A program made the translations under genes and the position numbers. Below the pieces are notes generated by a model. It was not told the origin of the DNA. It searched no databases and saw only the letters and a list, made by a program, of their open reading frames with translations. Positions 1 to 6,013 of a stretch of 9,884 nt of DNA are shown here, piece by piece (position 1 is the stretch's first letter; the number at the start of each line of letters is the position of its first letter). Source of the stretch: an uncultured Collinsella sp. (GTDB lineage: Bacteria > Actinomycetota > Coriobacteriia > Coriobacteriales > Coriobacteriaceae); the NCBI GenBank assembly GCA_902494935.1, contig CABUVH010000067.1:1-9884 (forward strand), in the 5' to 3' direction.

Positions 1-210
1 CACGCAGCTGTCGCACGAGCCACAGCCGTCCCGCTCGCACAGGAATGCCTGGGCAAGCGCCCATGCGGCGTCAAGCTTACCGGCGCCGGGCGCGCCCAAG
101 AACAGGTAGGCGTGCGATGCGCGGCCGCTTGCGATGGCGTTGGTCAAAAAGTCGCGCACGCGCTGTTGGGTGTCGAGCTTGGCCAGCAGGCTTGTCTGCG
201 CGGGGGCCAT
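1..210 (-). CDS. holB: DNA polymerase III delta' subunit, N-terminal 70 residues (3' part outside window)
   Basis: The delta' subunit is part of the clamp-loader complex that places the sliding clamp on primed DNA. The visible 70 residues show the SHAYLF segment (residues 32-37), a P-loop-like GAPGAGK (39-45), and four cysteines at 58, 63, 66 and 69 matching the delta' zinc module (E. coli spacing is C-x8-C-x2-C-x2-C; here it is C-x4-C-x2-C-x2-C). The P-loop lysine is followed by Leu instead of Ser/Thr, which fits the known degenerate, non-hydrolysing Walker A of many delta' proteins. The ATG is one base after the tmk TAA, and its AGGAGG ribosome site lies inside the tmk tail, so translation is probably coupled. 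tmk followed by holB is a common bacterial gene order. The gene continues past base 1. A DnaX-type paralogue is the alternative, but the context and N-terminus favour holB. Confidence 0.88.
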   Translation of the reverse strand, partial: MAPAQTSLLAKLDTQQRVRDFLTNAIASGRASHAYLFLGAPGAGKLDAAWALAQAFLCERDGCGSCDSCV

Positions 211-211
211 G

Positions 212-895
212 TTACTCAGCCTCCTGGGCAAGCGCGGCGGCGACGGCATCTTGGGGAATGTCGAGACCGTACGCGCGAACCAGCTCGACCGTCTGCGCAA
301 AGACTTCCTCGACGGTCGCGGTCGCGTCGATGAGCTTTACGCGGTTTGGTTCCTCGGCGGCAATGGCGCAAAATCCCTGGTAGACGCGCTCTTGGAAGGT
401 CATGCCTTTTGCCTCCATGCGATCTGCCGCGCCACGGGCTGCCATGCGTAGCGCCGCCTGCTCGGGCGTGATGTGGTAGACGAGCGTGAGCGCCGGATGC
501 GTACCGGCGACAGCCAGGTTGTTGGCATCGCGTACCATTTGACGGTCGAGACCATCGGCAAACGCCTGATAGCAGGTCGTGGAATCGTAGAAACGGTCGC
601 ACAGGACCACCTTGCCGGCCGCAAGGGCGGGGGCGATGACCTCGTGTACCAGCTGGGCACGCGCCGCCTCGTAGAGCAGCAGCTCGCAGGTGTCACCCAT
701 CGCCGTGTTGGCGGGGTCGAGCAGCAGAGCACGGATCTTTTCGCTGATGGCGGTACCGCCCGGCTCGCGCAGGCTCACAACCTGGTAGCCAGCGAGTTCG
801 AGTGCGCGGGCAAGCAGGCGCGCCTGCGTGGACTTGCCGGCGCCATCGACGCCCTCGAGCGTGATAAAGCTATGTTGAGCGGGCTCAAAAGCCAT
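212..895 (-). CDS. tmk: thymidylate kinase (dTMP kinase)
   Basis: This cytosolic enzyme phosphorylates dTMP to dTDP using ATP, an essential step in dTTP synthesis. The 227-residue protein carries the P-loop GVDGAGKST (residues 15-23), the nucleotide-binding REPGGT (43-48), the DRFYDST motif (100-106), and an Arg-containing LID segment, RGAADRMEAKG. It is slightly longer than the usual 205-215 residues because of an Ala/Glu-rich C-terminal extension. The ATG at 895 is preceded by AGGAAGGG about nine bases upstream (complement of 905-912). It is the first gene of a tmk-holB unit: holB starts one base after the tmk stop, and the region upstream is a divergent promoter region. Assignment to the family is secure from the motifs. 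Confidence 0.96.
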   Translation of the reverse strand: MAFEPAQHSFITLEGVDGAGKSTQARLLARALELAGYQVVSLREPGGTAISEKIRALLLDPANTAMGDTCELLLYEAARAQLVHEVIAPALAAGKVVLCDRFYDSTTCYQAFADGLDRQMVRDANNLAVAGTHPALTLVYHITPEQAALRMAARGAADRMEAKGMTFQERVYQGFCAIAAEEPNRVKLIDATATVEEVFAQTVELVRAYGLDIPQDAVAAALAQEAE

Positions 896-947
896 GGGCG
901 CAGTCCCTTCCTACAAGGCGCGTAAATGCAGATATATCAACCAAGCC

Positions 948-977
948 ATGATACCCCAGCGCTCGGCGCGTCCCCAA
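948..977 (-). promoter_or_regulatory. candidate tmk-holB promoter
   Basis: On the minus strand, TTGGGG (complement of 972-977) and TATCAT (complement of 948-953) are separated by 18 bases. They would start transcription near base 941, about 45 bases before the tmk ATG. The -35 box matches consensus poorly, and another AT-rich stretch (933-938) could serve instead. The assignment is from sequence pattern and position only. Confidence 0.35.
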
Positions 978-997
978 TGGCTAAAGGTGCCTTTCCA

Positions 998-1066
998 AAG
1001 TTGCGGTGAAATAGGGACTGATTGAAGCTCTAAGACCGCCGAACAGTCCCTATTTCACCGCAACTT
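998..1066. repeat. perfect 23-bp inverted repeat between divergent genes
   Basis: Arms 998-1020 and 1044-1066 are perfect reverse complements, separated by a 23-base spacer (1021-1043). The arm contains the core TTGCGGTGAAATAGGGACT. The element lies between the starts of tmk (minus) and the zinc-ribbon gene (plus). It has no T-tract, so it is not a standard terminator for either gene. The right arm ends 25 bases before the TATAAT box at 1092. It could be a dispersed palindromic repeat of the genome or a large operator or RNA hairpin. I favour a dispersed repeat, because its TAGGGAC core recurs in the element at 2137-2194. Confidence 0.85.
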
Positions 1067-1091
1067 ATGAAGGGGAATTTGGGATGCTGGG

Positions 1092-1097
1092 TATAAT
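1092..1097 (+). promoter_or_regulatory. -10 box for the zinc-ribbon membrane protein gene
   Basis: A perfect TATAAT lies 37 bases before the ATG at 1135, giving a predicted transcript start near 1104 and a leader of about 30 bases. No convincing -35 hexamer is visible 16-19 bases upstream (the stretch around 1068-1076 is purine-rich). Activity may therefore depend on another factor or on the adjacent inverted repeat. Confidence 0.5.
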
Positions 1098-1134
1098 CGT
1101 CGTATTGCATTGAAATGTGGCGAAAGGAGTGGCA

Positions 1135-2118
1135 ATGTCTCGGTACTGCGCCTCGTGCGGCAAGCTTCTTGCAGATAATGCCAAGTTCTGCACCTCGTGC
1201 GGTGCACCCGTTGAGCAAACAGCCGCGAGCGATAGCCAGCCCGCTTTTGAGCAGACCGGCTCCCTTGATACGCCGCAAGCCAAGGCGGACGACCCCCTCG
1301 CCTACCGCCCCGACCCCGCCGCAGGCCCCGCGGCCGTCGAGACCACGCAGCGCATACCCGTCGCGAGCGGCTCGCCCCAACAGCAGCCGGCTCCCGCATA
1401 CGCGCCCGCTTCGCCACAGACCCCCGCTCCCAAAAAAAGCGGCACCGGGCCGCTTATCGCCGTTATCGTTGTGCTGGTGGCGATCATCATCGCCCTGGTC
1501 TTTTTCTTTGTGATCAAGCCTTTCGACAACGCCGCCACGCAGACGACTGCCGAGGTAGCTAAGCTGCACCATGACGTCGATGACGATGACCTAAAGCCTC
1601 TCGGCGATCCCAACAGCCTGTACGACGATGATGACGATGACGACGAGGATGGCGGCGAAGCAACGCTCTCCGAGCAGAACCTCTACCGCCGACTGAGCGA
1701 ATACTACGACTTGCTCGAAGACCTCGACAACTACGTCCGTGGCTGCGCACAGAACTTCAACGGCAGCTATCTGGAAGAGGATCGAACCACCCGTCAAAAT
1801 CTCGCCGACGTCGCCGAGCGCACGGAGGACACCATCGAGCAGTATTACGACATCGTCGAGGACCTAGACGTCCCGACGAGCTCCAAGAACTACAGCTCCT
1901 GGAAAGACATCGTTGCCCTGTACGACGACCTGGATCACCGCATTGACGCAATCTGTGATGCCTGGGAGATCAGCCTGAAATACGCCAAGCCTGCGGACCA
2001 CAAGAATGAGATCGTGGCGCCGCTGTCGCGCGACAACGTAGCGGGCACCAATGACAATAAGTACCGCCTAGACTTTGAGGAGCGCTATCCCGGCGCCAAA
2101 CCCGTCGAAGTGAACTAG
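1135..2118 (+). CDS. zinc-ribbon single-pass membrane protein with acidic C-terminal domain, function unknown
   Basis: The predicted protein has 327 residues. Residues 5-22 form a small zinc ribbon with two CxxC knuckles (C5/C8 and C19/C22), of the kind found at the N-terminus of many Gram-positive membrane proteins. A Pro/Ala/Gln-rich linker (about 24-103) leads to one strongly hydrophobic helix (about 106-126), followed by IKPF. After this come an Asp run (154-160, then Glu-Asp) and a domain rich in Asp, Glu and Tyr that is probably helical (about 168-300). With no signal peptide and the ribbon first, the likely topology is ribbon inside and acidic domain outside. The ATG at 1135 is chosen because AAAGGAG sits five bases upstream; an in-frame GTG at 1117 lacks such a site. 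The gene is monocistronic, bounded by its own -10 box and a terminator. I do not recognise the acidic domain and assign no function. Confidence 0.85.
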   Translation: MSRYCASCGKLLADNAKFCTSCGAPVEQTAASDSQPAFEQTGSLDTPQAKADDPLAYRPDPAAGPAAVETTQRIPVASGSPQQQPAPAYAPASPQTPAPKKSGTGPLIAVIVVLVAIIIALVFFFVIKPFDNAATQTTAEVAKLHHDVDDDDLKPLGDPNSLYDDDDDDDEDGGEATLSEQNLYRRLSEYYDLLEDLDNYVRGCAQNFNGSYLEEDRTTRQNLADVAERTEDTIEQYYDIVEDLDVPTSSKNYSSWKDIVALYDDLDHRIDAICDAWEISLKYAKPADHKNEIVAPLSRDNVAGTNDNKYRLDFEERYPGAKPVEVN

Positions 2119-2136
2119 CGCTTTGTCGTTCCCGAG

Positions 2137-2194
2137 CCGGCAGTTAGGGACGTTCCTAAACTGCCGGCAGAAAAGAAACGTCCCTAACTGCCGG
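2137..2194. repeat. three-unit palindromic intergenic repeat
   Basis: Arms 2137-2154 and 2177-2194 are perfect 18-bp reverse complements built on CCGGCAGTTAGGGACGTT. Between them lies a third, imperfect copy in the reverse direction (about 2155-2167, CCTAAACTGCCGG) that overlaps the 10-bp palindrome CTGCCGGCAG (2161-2170). The left arm can pair with either the middle or the right copy, giving two mutually exclusive hairpins. The element lies between the zinc-ribbon gene stop and the terminator at 2198. It is probably a dispersed repeat, but copy number cannot be judged from this window. Confidence 0.8.
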
Positions 2195-2197
2195 ATA

Positions 2198-2235
2198 AAA
2201 AACGAGCGAGGATTTTGAGGTCCTCGCTCGTTTTT
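2198..2235. terminator. bidirectional intrinsic terminator
   Basis: Arms 2198-2212 and 2221-2235 form a perfect 15-bp stem: ten pairs with a GC-rich core (CGAGCGAGGA) plus an A:T run. The loop has 8 bases. The right arm ends in TTTTT and the left begins with AAAAA, so it serves both the plus-strand zinc-ribbon gene ending at 2118 and the convergent minus-strand topoisomerase gene ending at 2263. Confidence 0.9.
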
Positions 2236-2262
2236 GTTTTAGTCAATGTTCCGACTGCGCCG

Positions 2263-4857
2263 TTACTTGTCGGCGGCTGCTTTCTTGGCAGTCGACTTCT
2301 TCGCGGTCGACTTCTTGGCGGCAGTGGCTTTCTTAGCCGTGGCCTTCTTTGCCGTCGAAGTCTTCTTCGTCGTGCTCGCCTTGGTCGTGGTCTTGCGGCC
2401 GCGGGCGGGCTTCTTCTCCTTGGTCGGGCAGTCCATGTTGACGCAGATACGCCACGGGCCGCGCGCTGTGTTGACCACCACGATGGGAGCGCCGCACTCG
2501 GGACAGGTCTCGCCCGTCGCCTCGAGCTTGCCGCGCGCCGGCAGCGGATAGCTCACGCCGCAATCGTCATAGTTGGTGCAGCGGATAAAGCGCTTGCCGC
2601 TCTTCTCGCTCTTGTGCGCGATCAGATCGCCATGGCGTCCTGCCTCGGCGCACACCTTGCACTCGCCCACCTTAAGGTCAGGCTCGTAGTTGGTGGGGCA
2701 TGTGGGGTTCACGCAAATCTCGAAAGCCTTTTGGCGGAACGGCTGGCACTTAATGCGCGGCGCACCGCATTCGGGGCACACAGCAGCCTCGCCCTCGAGC
2801 GGGCTCACCTTGACGCCGCTCGGCACCGGATAGGTCACGTCGCAGTCGGGCCAGCCCATGCAGCCGATAAAGCTGCCACGGGTCTTGGCACTCGTCTTCA
2901 TAACCAGGTCCTTGCCGCACTTGGGGCAGGCGCCCACGCGCGCATCGGCCGTAACGGCGTCGCTGATGGCGTCGCCCAGCTCCTGCGTGTGCTTGAGCAG
3001 CTCGTCGAGCACGCCAGCCAGCAGCGCGCGCGAGTGCGTCACGACATGCTCTTCGGTATCCTCGCCGCGCTCCACGCGAGTCATGTCGCCGTCGAGCTCG
3101 CTGGTCATATCGGGGCTCGTGATACGCGGGGCAAACTGCGACAGCGCATCGATGATAGCGATACCCAGCTGGCTCGGCTCAACGGGATCATTTTTGAGAT
3201 AGCGCACGGCATACAGGCGCTCGATGATGCTCGCGCGCGTGGACTTGGTACCCAGGCCGCGCTTCTCCATCTCCTGCACGAGCTTGCCCTGGCTGTAGCG
3301 TGCGGGCGGCTCGGTCTGTTTGGCCTCGAGCTTAATGTCGAACACGTCGACCGTATCGCCCTGCTCCAGCGGCGGCATCTGCTCGTCGCGCTTAAGGCCG
3401 TACGGATAGGCCTCGCGGAAGCCAGGGGTCACGAGCACGTCGCCCGAGGCCACGAACGGCTCGCCGTTGACGTCGAGCTCGAGCTTGGTGTTCTCGATGG
3501 TCGCGGGCCCCATAAGCGTTGCCAGGAAGCGACGGGCGATGAGGTCGTAGAGCTTGCGCTGGCCGCCGTCGAGCGTGGACGGATCGCCCTCGCCCGTGGG
3601 ATAGATAGGCGGGTGGTCGGTGGTCTCGACCTTGCCGCGCGTGGGCTTCATGGGACCGGCGAGCACCTTTTTGCACACGGGCGCCAGCGCCGGGTTGATC
3701 TTTGCCAGGTCGCCCACCACGGCGCCCAGATCGAGCGTCGCAGGGTACACGGTATTGTCGACACGCGGGTAGCTGATGAGACCGGCCATGTAGAGGGACT
3801 CGGCGATGCGCATCGTACGCGCAGGCGAGATGCCCTCGGCCGCGGCGGCAGCCTGCAGCGAGGTCGTCGCAAACGGCGTGGGCGGCTGCTGCTTACGCGA
3901 GCGCTTGGTCACCGCGGCAACGGTCGCCGTCGTAGCGCCGTCAACGTGACCGTACGCCGTCTCGGCAGCATCTTTGTCGGTAAAACGCGCCGTTTTGTGC
4001 GCAATCTTAAAGCGGTCGTCCTCGGCGGCGCCCTGTGCGGCGCCCATGCCGCGAATCTGCCAATAGTCCTCGGGCACAAACGCCATGCGCTCGCGCTCGC
4101 GCTCGACCACCAGGGCGAGCGTCGGCGTCTGCACGCGGCCGGCAGAACGCACGTTGCCAAAGCCGCCAAACTTGGCGAGCGTCAGATAGCGCGTGAGCAC
4201 CGCACCCCAGATAAGGTCGATGTGCTGACGGCTCTCGCCGGCGTCGGCCAGATTCTGGTCGAGCGAGACGAGATTATCGAAGGCCTGCGTGATTTCGGCC
4301 TTGGTAAACGAAGAGTACTGGGCGCGGGCGACCGGCAGGTCCGGCGCAACCTCGCGCACCTTGTTGAGAGCGTCCGAGCCGATCAGCTCACCCTCACGGT
4401 CGAAGTCCGTGGCGATGATGACACTGTCGGACTTTTTGGCGAGGTTCTTGAGCGAACGAATGAGCTCCTTCTCGGCCGGTAGCTTAATTACGGGCGCCCA
4501 GGTGAGGTAAGGCAGGCTCTCGAGCTTCCAGCCCTTGATGGAGATGCCATCGGCAAGGAACGGCTTACGCTTGGTGTCGTAAGGCGGACGAGCCAGGCCG
4601 TCGGGCATGTCGGCCGGCAGCATCTCGCCGTCCTCAGTGACCGAATACCATCCCAGCTTTTTATCGAACAGCACGCTGTCGCAAAAATCGGGCGCAAGGA
4701 TGTGACCGGCGAGGCCGATCGTCACGCACTCCTCGCCCTTCCACTCAAAACGGTAGATGGCGGTGTTATACACCTTGTCCTTTTTGGGCTTACCCGTGGA
4801 CAGCCGCTCGGCGATCTGACGCGCGGCGTCGTTTTTCTCGGCGATGATGAGCTTCAA
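2263..4857 (-). CDS. topA: type IA DNA topoisomerase with four zinc ribbons and a Lys/Ala-rich tail
   Basis: Type IA topoisomerases relax negative supercoils by transient single-strand cleavage through a 5'-phosphotyrosine. The 864-residue protein begins with a TOPRIM domain: E7 in MKLIIAEK, and the acidic triad motif TDFDREGE at 150-157. The active-site tyrosine is Y363 in ISYPRVDN, and the conserved GTKSTRASIIERL lies at 536-548. The C-terminus has four Cys4 ribbons (C644/647/666/672, C694/697/715/720, C733/736/760/766, C785/788/805/810). A basic tail (about 813-864) with five-residue TAKKS/TAKKA repeats resembles the DNA-holding tails of actinobacterial TopA. The start is TTG at 4857, supported by AGGAG six bases upstream and by the family-like N-terminus. 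The gene lies 54 bases after hypB and may share its transcript. The SYPR..D motif resembles archaeal-type TopA/TopB, so a TopB-like label is possible. The type IA assignment itself is secure. Confidence 0.93.
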   Translation of the reverse strand: MKLIIAEKNDAARQIAERLSTGKPKKDKVYNTAIYRFEWKGEECVTIGLAGHILAPDFCDSVLFDKKLGWYSVTEDGEMLPADMPDGLARPPYDTKRKPFLADGISIKGWKLESLPYLTWAPVIKLPAEKELIRSLKNLAKKSDSVIIATDFDREGELIGSDALNKVREVAPDLPVARAQYSSFTKAEITQAFDNLVSLDQNLADAGESRQHIDLIWGAVLTRYLTLAKFGGFGNVRSAGRVQTPTLALVVERERERMAFVPEDYWQIRGMGAAQGAAEDDRFKIAHKTARFTDKDAAETAYGHVDGATTATVAAVTKRSRKQQPPTPFATTSLQAAAAAEGISPARTMRIAESLYMAGLISYPRVDNTVYPATLDLGAVVGDLAKINPALAPVCKKVLAGPMKPTRGKVETTDHPPIYPTGEGDPSTLDGGQRKLYDLIARRFLATLMGPATIENTKLELDVNGEPFVASGDVLVTPGFREAYPYGLKRDEQMPPLEQGDTVDVFDIKLEAKQTEPPARYSQGKLVQEMEKRGLGTKSTRASIIERLYAVRYLKNDPVEPSQLGIAIIDALSQFAPRITSPDMTSELDGDMTRVERGEDTEEHVVTHSRALLAGVLDELLKHTQELGDAISDAVTADARVGACPKCGKDLVMKTSAKTRGSFIGCMGWPDCDVTYPVPSGVKVSPLEGEAAVCPECGAPRIKCQPFRQKAFEICVNPTCPTNYEPDLKVGECKVCAEAGRHGDLIAHKSEKSGKRFIRCTNYDDCGVSYPLPARGKLEATGETCPECGAPIVVVNTARGPWRICVNMDCPTKEKKPARGRKTTTKASTTKKTSTAKKATAKKATAAKKSTAKKSTAKKAAADK
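2269..2376 (-). repeat. five-residue tandem repeats encoding the basic tail of the topoisomerase
   Basis: Residues about 828-863 repeat a [S/A]TAKK unit (15-base period) seven or so times with small variations. On the plus strand this appears as repeated GTCGACTTCTT or close variants. Such coding repeats can vary in copy number between strains. Lys/Ala repeats of this type are known in actinobacterial TopA tails, where they aid DNA binding and processivity. Confidence 0.75.
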
Positions 4858-4863
4858 AAGAGG

Positions 4864-4868
4864 CTCCT
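4864..4868 (-). promoter_or_regulatory. ribosome binding site that decides the TTG start of the topoisomerase
   Basis: AGGAG on the minus strand lies six bases before the TTG at 4857-4855. No ATG or GTG gives the conserved MKLIIAEK N-terminus, so TTG is the most likely start codon. A weak start codon here could limit expression relative to the upstream hyp genes. Confidence 0.7.
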
Positions 4869-4911
4869 ATCTCGTATCTCTGCGGCTACGCCCGCCCGTA
4901 TGGCGGCCGAC

Positions 4912-5595
4912 TTACGCCCTTGCTTGCTCAATCTGCCCGATGAGCCAATCGCACCAGGCATCCATGCCCTCGCCCTTGCGCGCGCTCACGGCAAACCGCG
5001 GCGCCTGCGGATTGAGGTCATCGAGTGTCTTAGTATACCTATCCATGTCAAAATCGAAAGCCGGAGCCACGTCGACCTTGTTGAGCAGCTGCGCGCCGGC
5101 GTGTTGGAAGATGCCCGGGTACTTGATGGGCTTGTCGTCGCCCTCGGGCACCGAGAGGATCATGATGGACAGGTTCTCGCCCAGGTCAAAGTCGACCGGG
5201 CAGACCAGGTTACCCACGTTTTCGATAAAGATGACGTCGATGTTTTCCAGACCCACAGCCTGGTCGAAGGCGTCGACGGCCTCCATGATCATGTTGCCCT
5301 CGAGGTGGCACAGGCCGCCCGTGTTGATCTGGATGGCGGGCATGCCGGCTTCCTTCATGGTGATGGCGTCGACGTCCGAGGCGATATCGCCCTCGATGAC
5401 GGCGCAACGCAGGCCCGCCTTGTCGCGCAGGCGCTCGTTGGTGCCCAAAATCGTGGTGGTCTTGCCCGAGCCGGGGCTCGACAGCACATTGATCACATAG
5501 GTGTTTGTCTCTTTAAATCGCTGACGCAGCTGATCTGCCAGGCGCTCGTTGCGCGACAGGATCGGCGACGCGATATCAATAGTTTTCTCGGCCAT
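4912..5595 (-). CDS. hypB: hydrogenase nickel-incorporation GTPase HypB
   Basis: HypB is a SIMIBI-class GTPase that works with HypA to deliver nickel to the active site of [NiFe] hydrogenase large subunits in the cytoplasm. The 227-residue protein has the P-loop SSPGSGKTT (39-47), the GGLCHLEG metal site in the G domain (C96, H97), the partner cysteine in NLVCP (C132), and the guanine-specificity motif NKVD (172-175). It lacks both the N-terminal CxxCGC high-affinity nickel site of E. coli HypB and the His-rich stretch of nickel-storing HypB proteins, so it is a minimal form. The ATG at 5595 has AAGGAG upstream. hypA ends 55 bases before it. The gap contains TATAAA on the minus strand, which could be a weak internal promoter. 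A urease accessory GTPase (UreG) is excluded by the GGLCHLE signature. Confidence 0.96.
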   Translation of the reverse strand: MAEKTIDIASPILSRNERLADQLRQRFKETNTYVINVLSSPGSGKTTTILGTNERLRDKAGLRCAVIEGDIASDVDAITMKEAGMPAIQINTGGLCHLEGNMIMEAVDAFDQAVGLENIDVIFIENVGNLVCPVDFDLGENLSIMILSVPEGDDKPIKYPGIFQHAGAQLLNKVDVAPAFDFDMDRYTKTLDDLNPQAPRFAVSARKGEGMDAWCDWLIGQIEQARA

Positions 5596-5650
5596 ACTCG
5601 GCGCTCCTTACTTTGGCCCCTTTATACCCCATCACCAGATGGCTAGCGGG

Positions 5651-6007
5651 CTAATCGTCGGGGGTTTCGATTTCGATACTTGCGATGTCGAGCTCGCGAC
5701 CGTGCAGCAGGCGCACGTTGGCGCCGTCACACTGGGGACAGCGACAATGAAAGCGGTCGTGATCGAAGACCTCGCCGCAGTCCAGACACTCGCTTTGTGG
5801 ATGGACTTCCTCCACGGCAAGCTCGCAGCCGCGCGTGAGCGGGTCCTCGTCGCGAAACGTCTCCCACGCAAAGTCGAGCGCCTCGCGCACGACCTCGGTC
5901 ATATCCCCGATACGCAGCGTTACCAAAACGGCGCGCGAGGCCCCCGCCCCACGCGCCGCGCGAATCACTGTATCGAGTATGCCGTTGACAATGCCAACCT
6001 CGTGCAT
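5651..6007 (-). CDS. hypA: hydrogenase maturation nickel metallochaperone HypA
   Basis: HypA binds nickel through its N-terminal MHE motif and passes it, together with HypB, to the [NiFe] hydrogenase large subunit. The 118-residue protein starts MHEVGIV (nickel ligand H2). It carries the structural zinc site as two CxxC pairs, C74/C77 and C90/C93, with an extra cysteine at 88. Length and motif order match the family. The GAGGAG ribosome site lies inside the 3' end of tatC, and only six bases separate the tatC stop from the hypA ATG, so the two are very probably co-transcribed and translationally linked. hypB follows. No other hyp gene (hypC, D, E, F) is in the window. Confidence 0.95.
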   Translation of the reverse strand: MHEVGIVNGILDTVIRAARGAGASRAVLVTLRIGDMTEVVREALDFAWETFRDEDPLTRGCELAVEEVHPQSECLDCGEVFDHDRFHCRCPQCDGANVRLLHGRELDIASIEIETPDD

Positions 6008-6013
6008 ACCGAT

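Noticed and set aside
1030..1572. A minus-strand open frame opposite the zinc-ribbon gene
   Set aside because: It would run through the inverted repeat and promoter. The plus-strand frame has a ribosome site, zinc ribbon and membrane helix.
2269..2376. Tandem repeats that might suggest a CRISPR-like or satellite array
   Set aside because: The 15-base period is in frame and encodes the TAKK-type basic tail. There are no spacers.
2215..4482. A 755-codon open frame on the plus strand opposite the topoisomerase gene
   Set aside because: Its translation is Arg/Ala/Leu/His-rich without domain signatures, its start lies in the terminator, and the minus strand encodes a complete, motif-rich topoisomerase. 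Long antisense frames are typical of GC-rich coding DNA.
5596..5650. TATAAA in the hypA-hypB gap as an internal promoter
   Set aside because: No -35 box at a workable distance is visible, and the gap is short enough for read-through. It is left as a remote possibility only.
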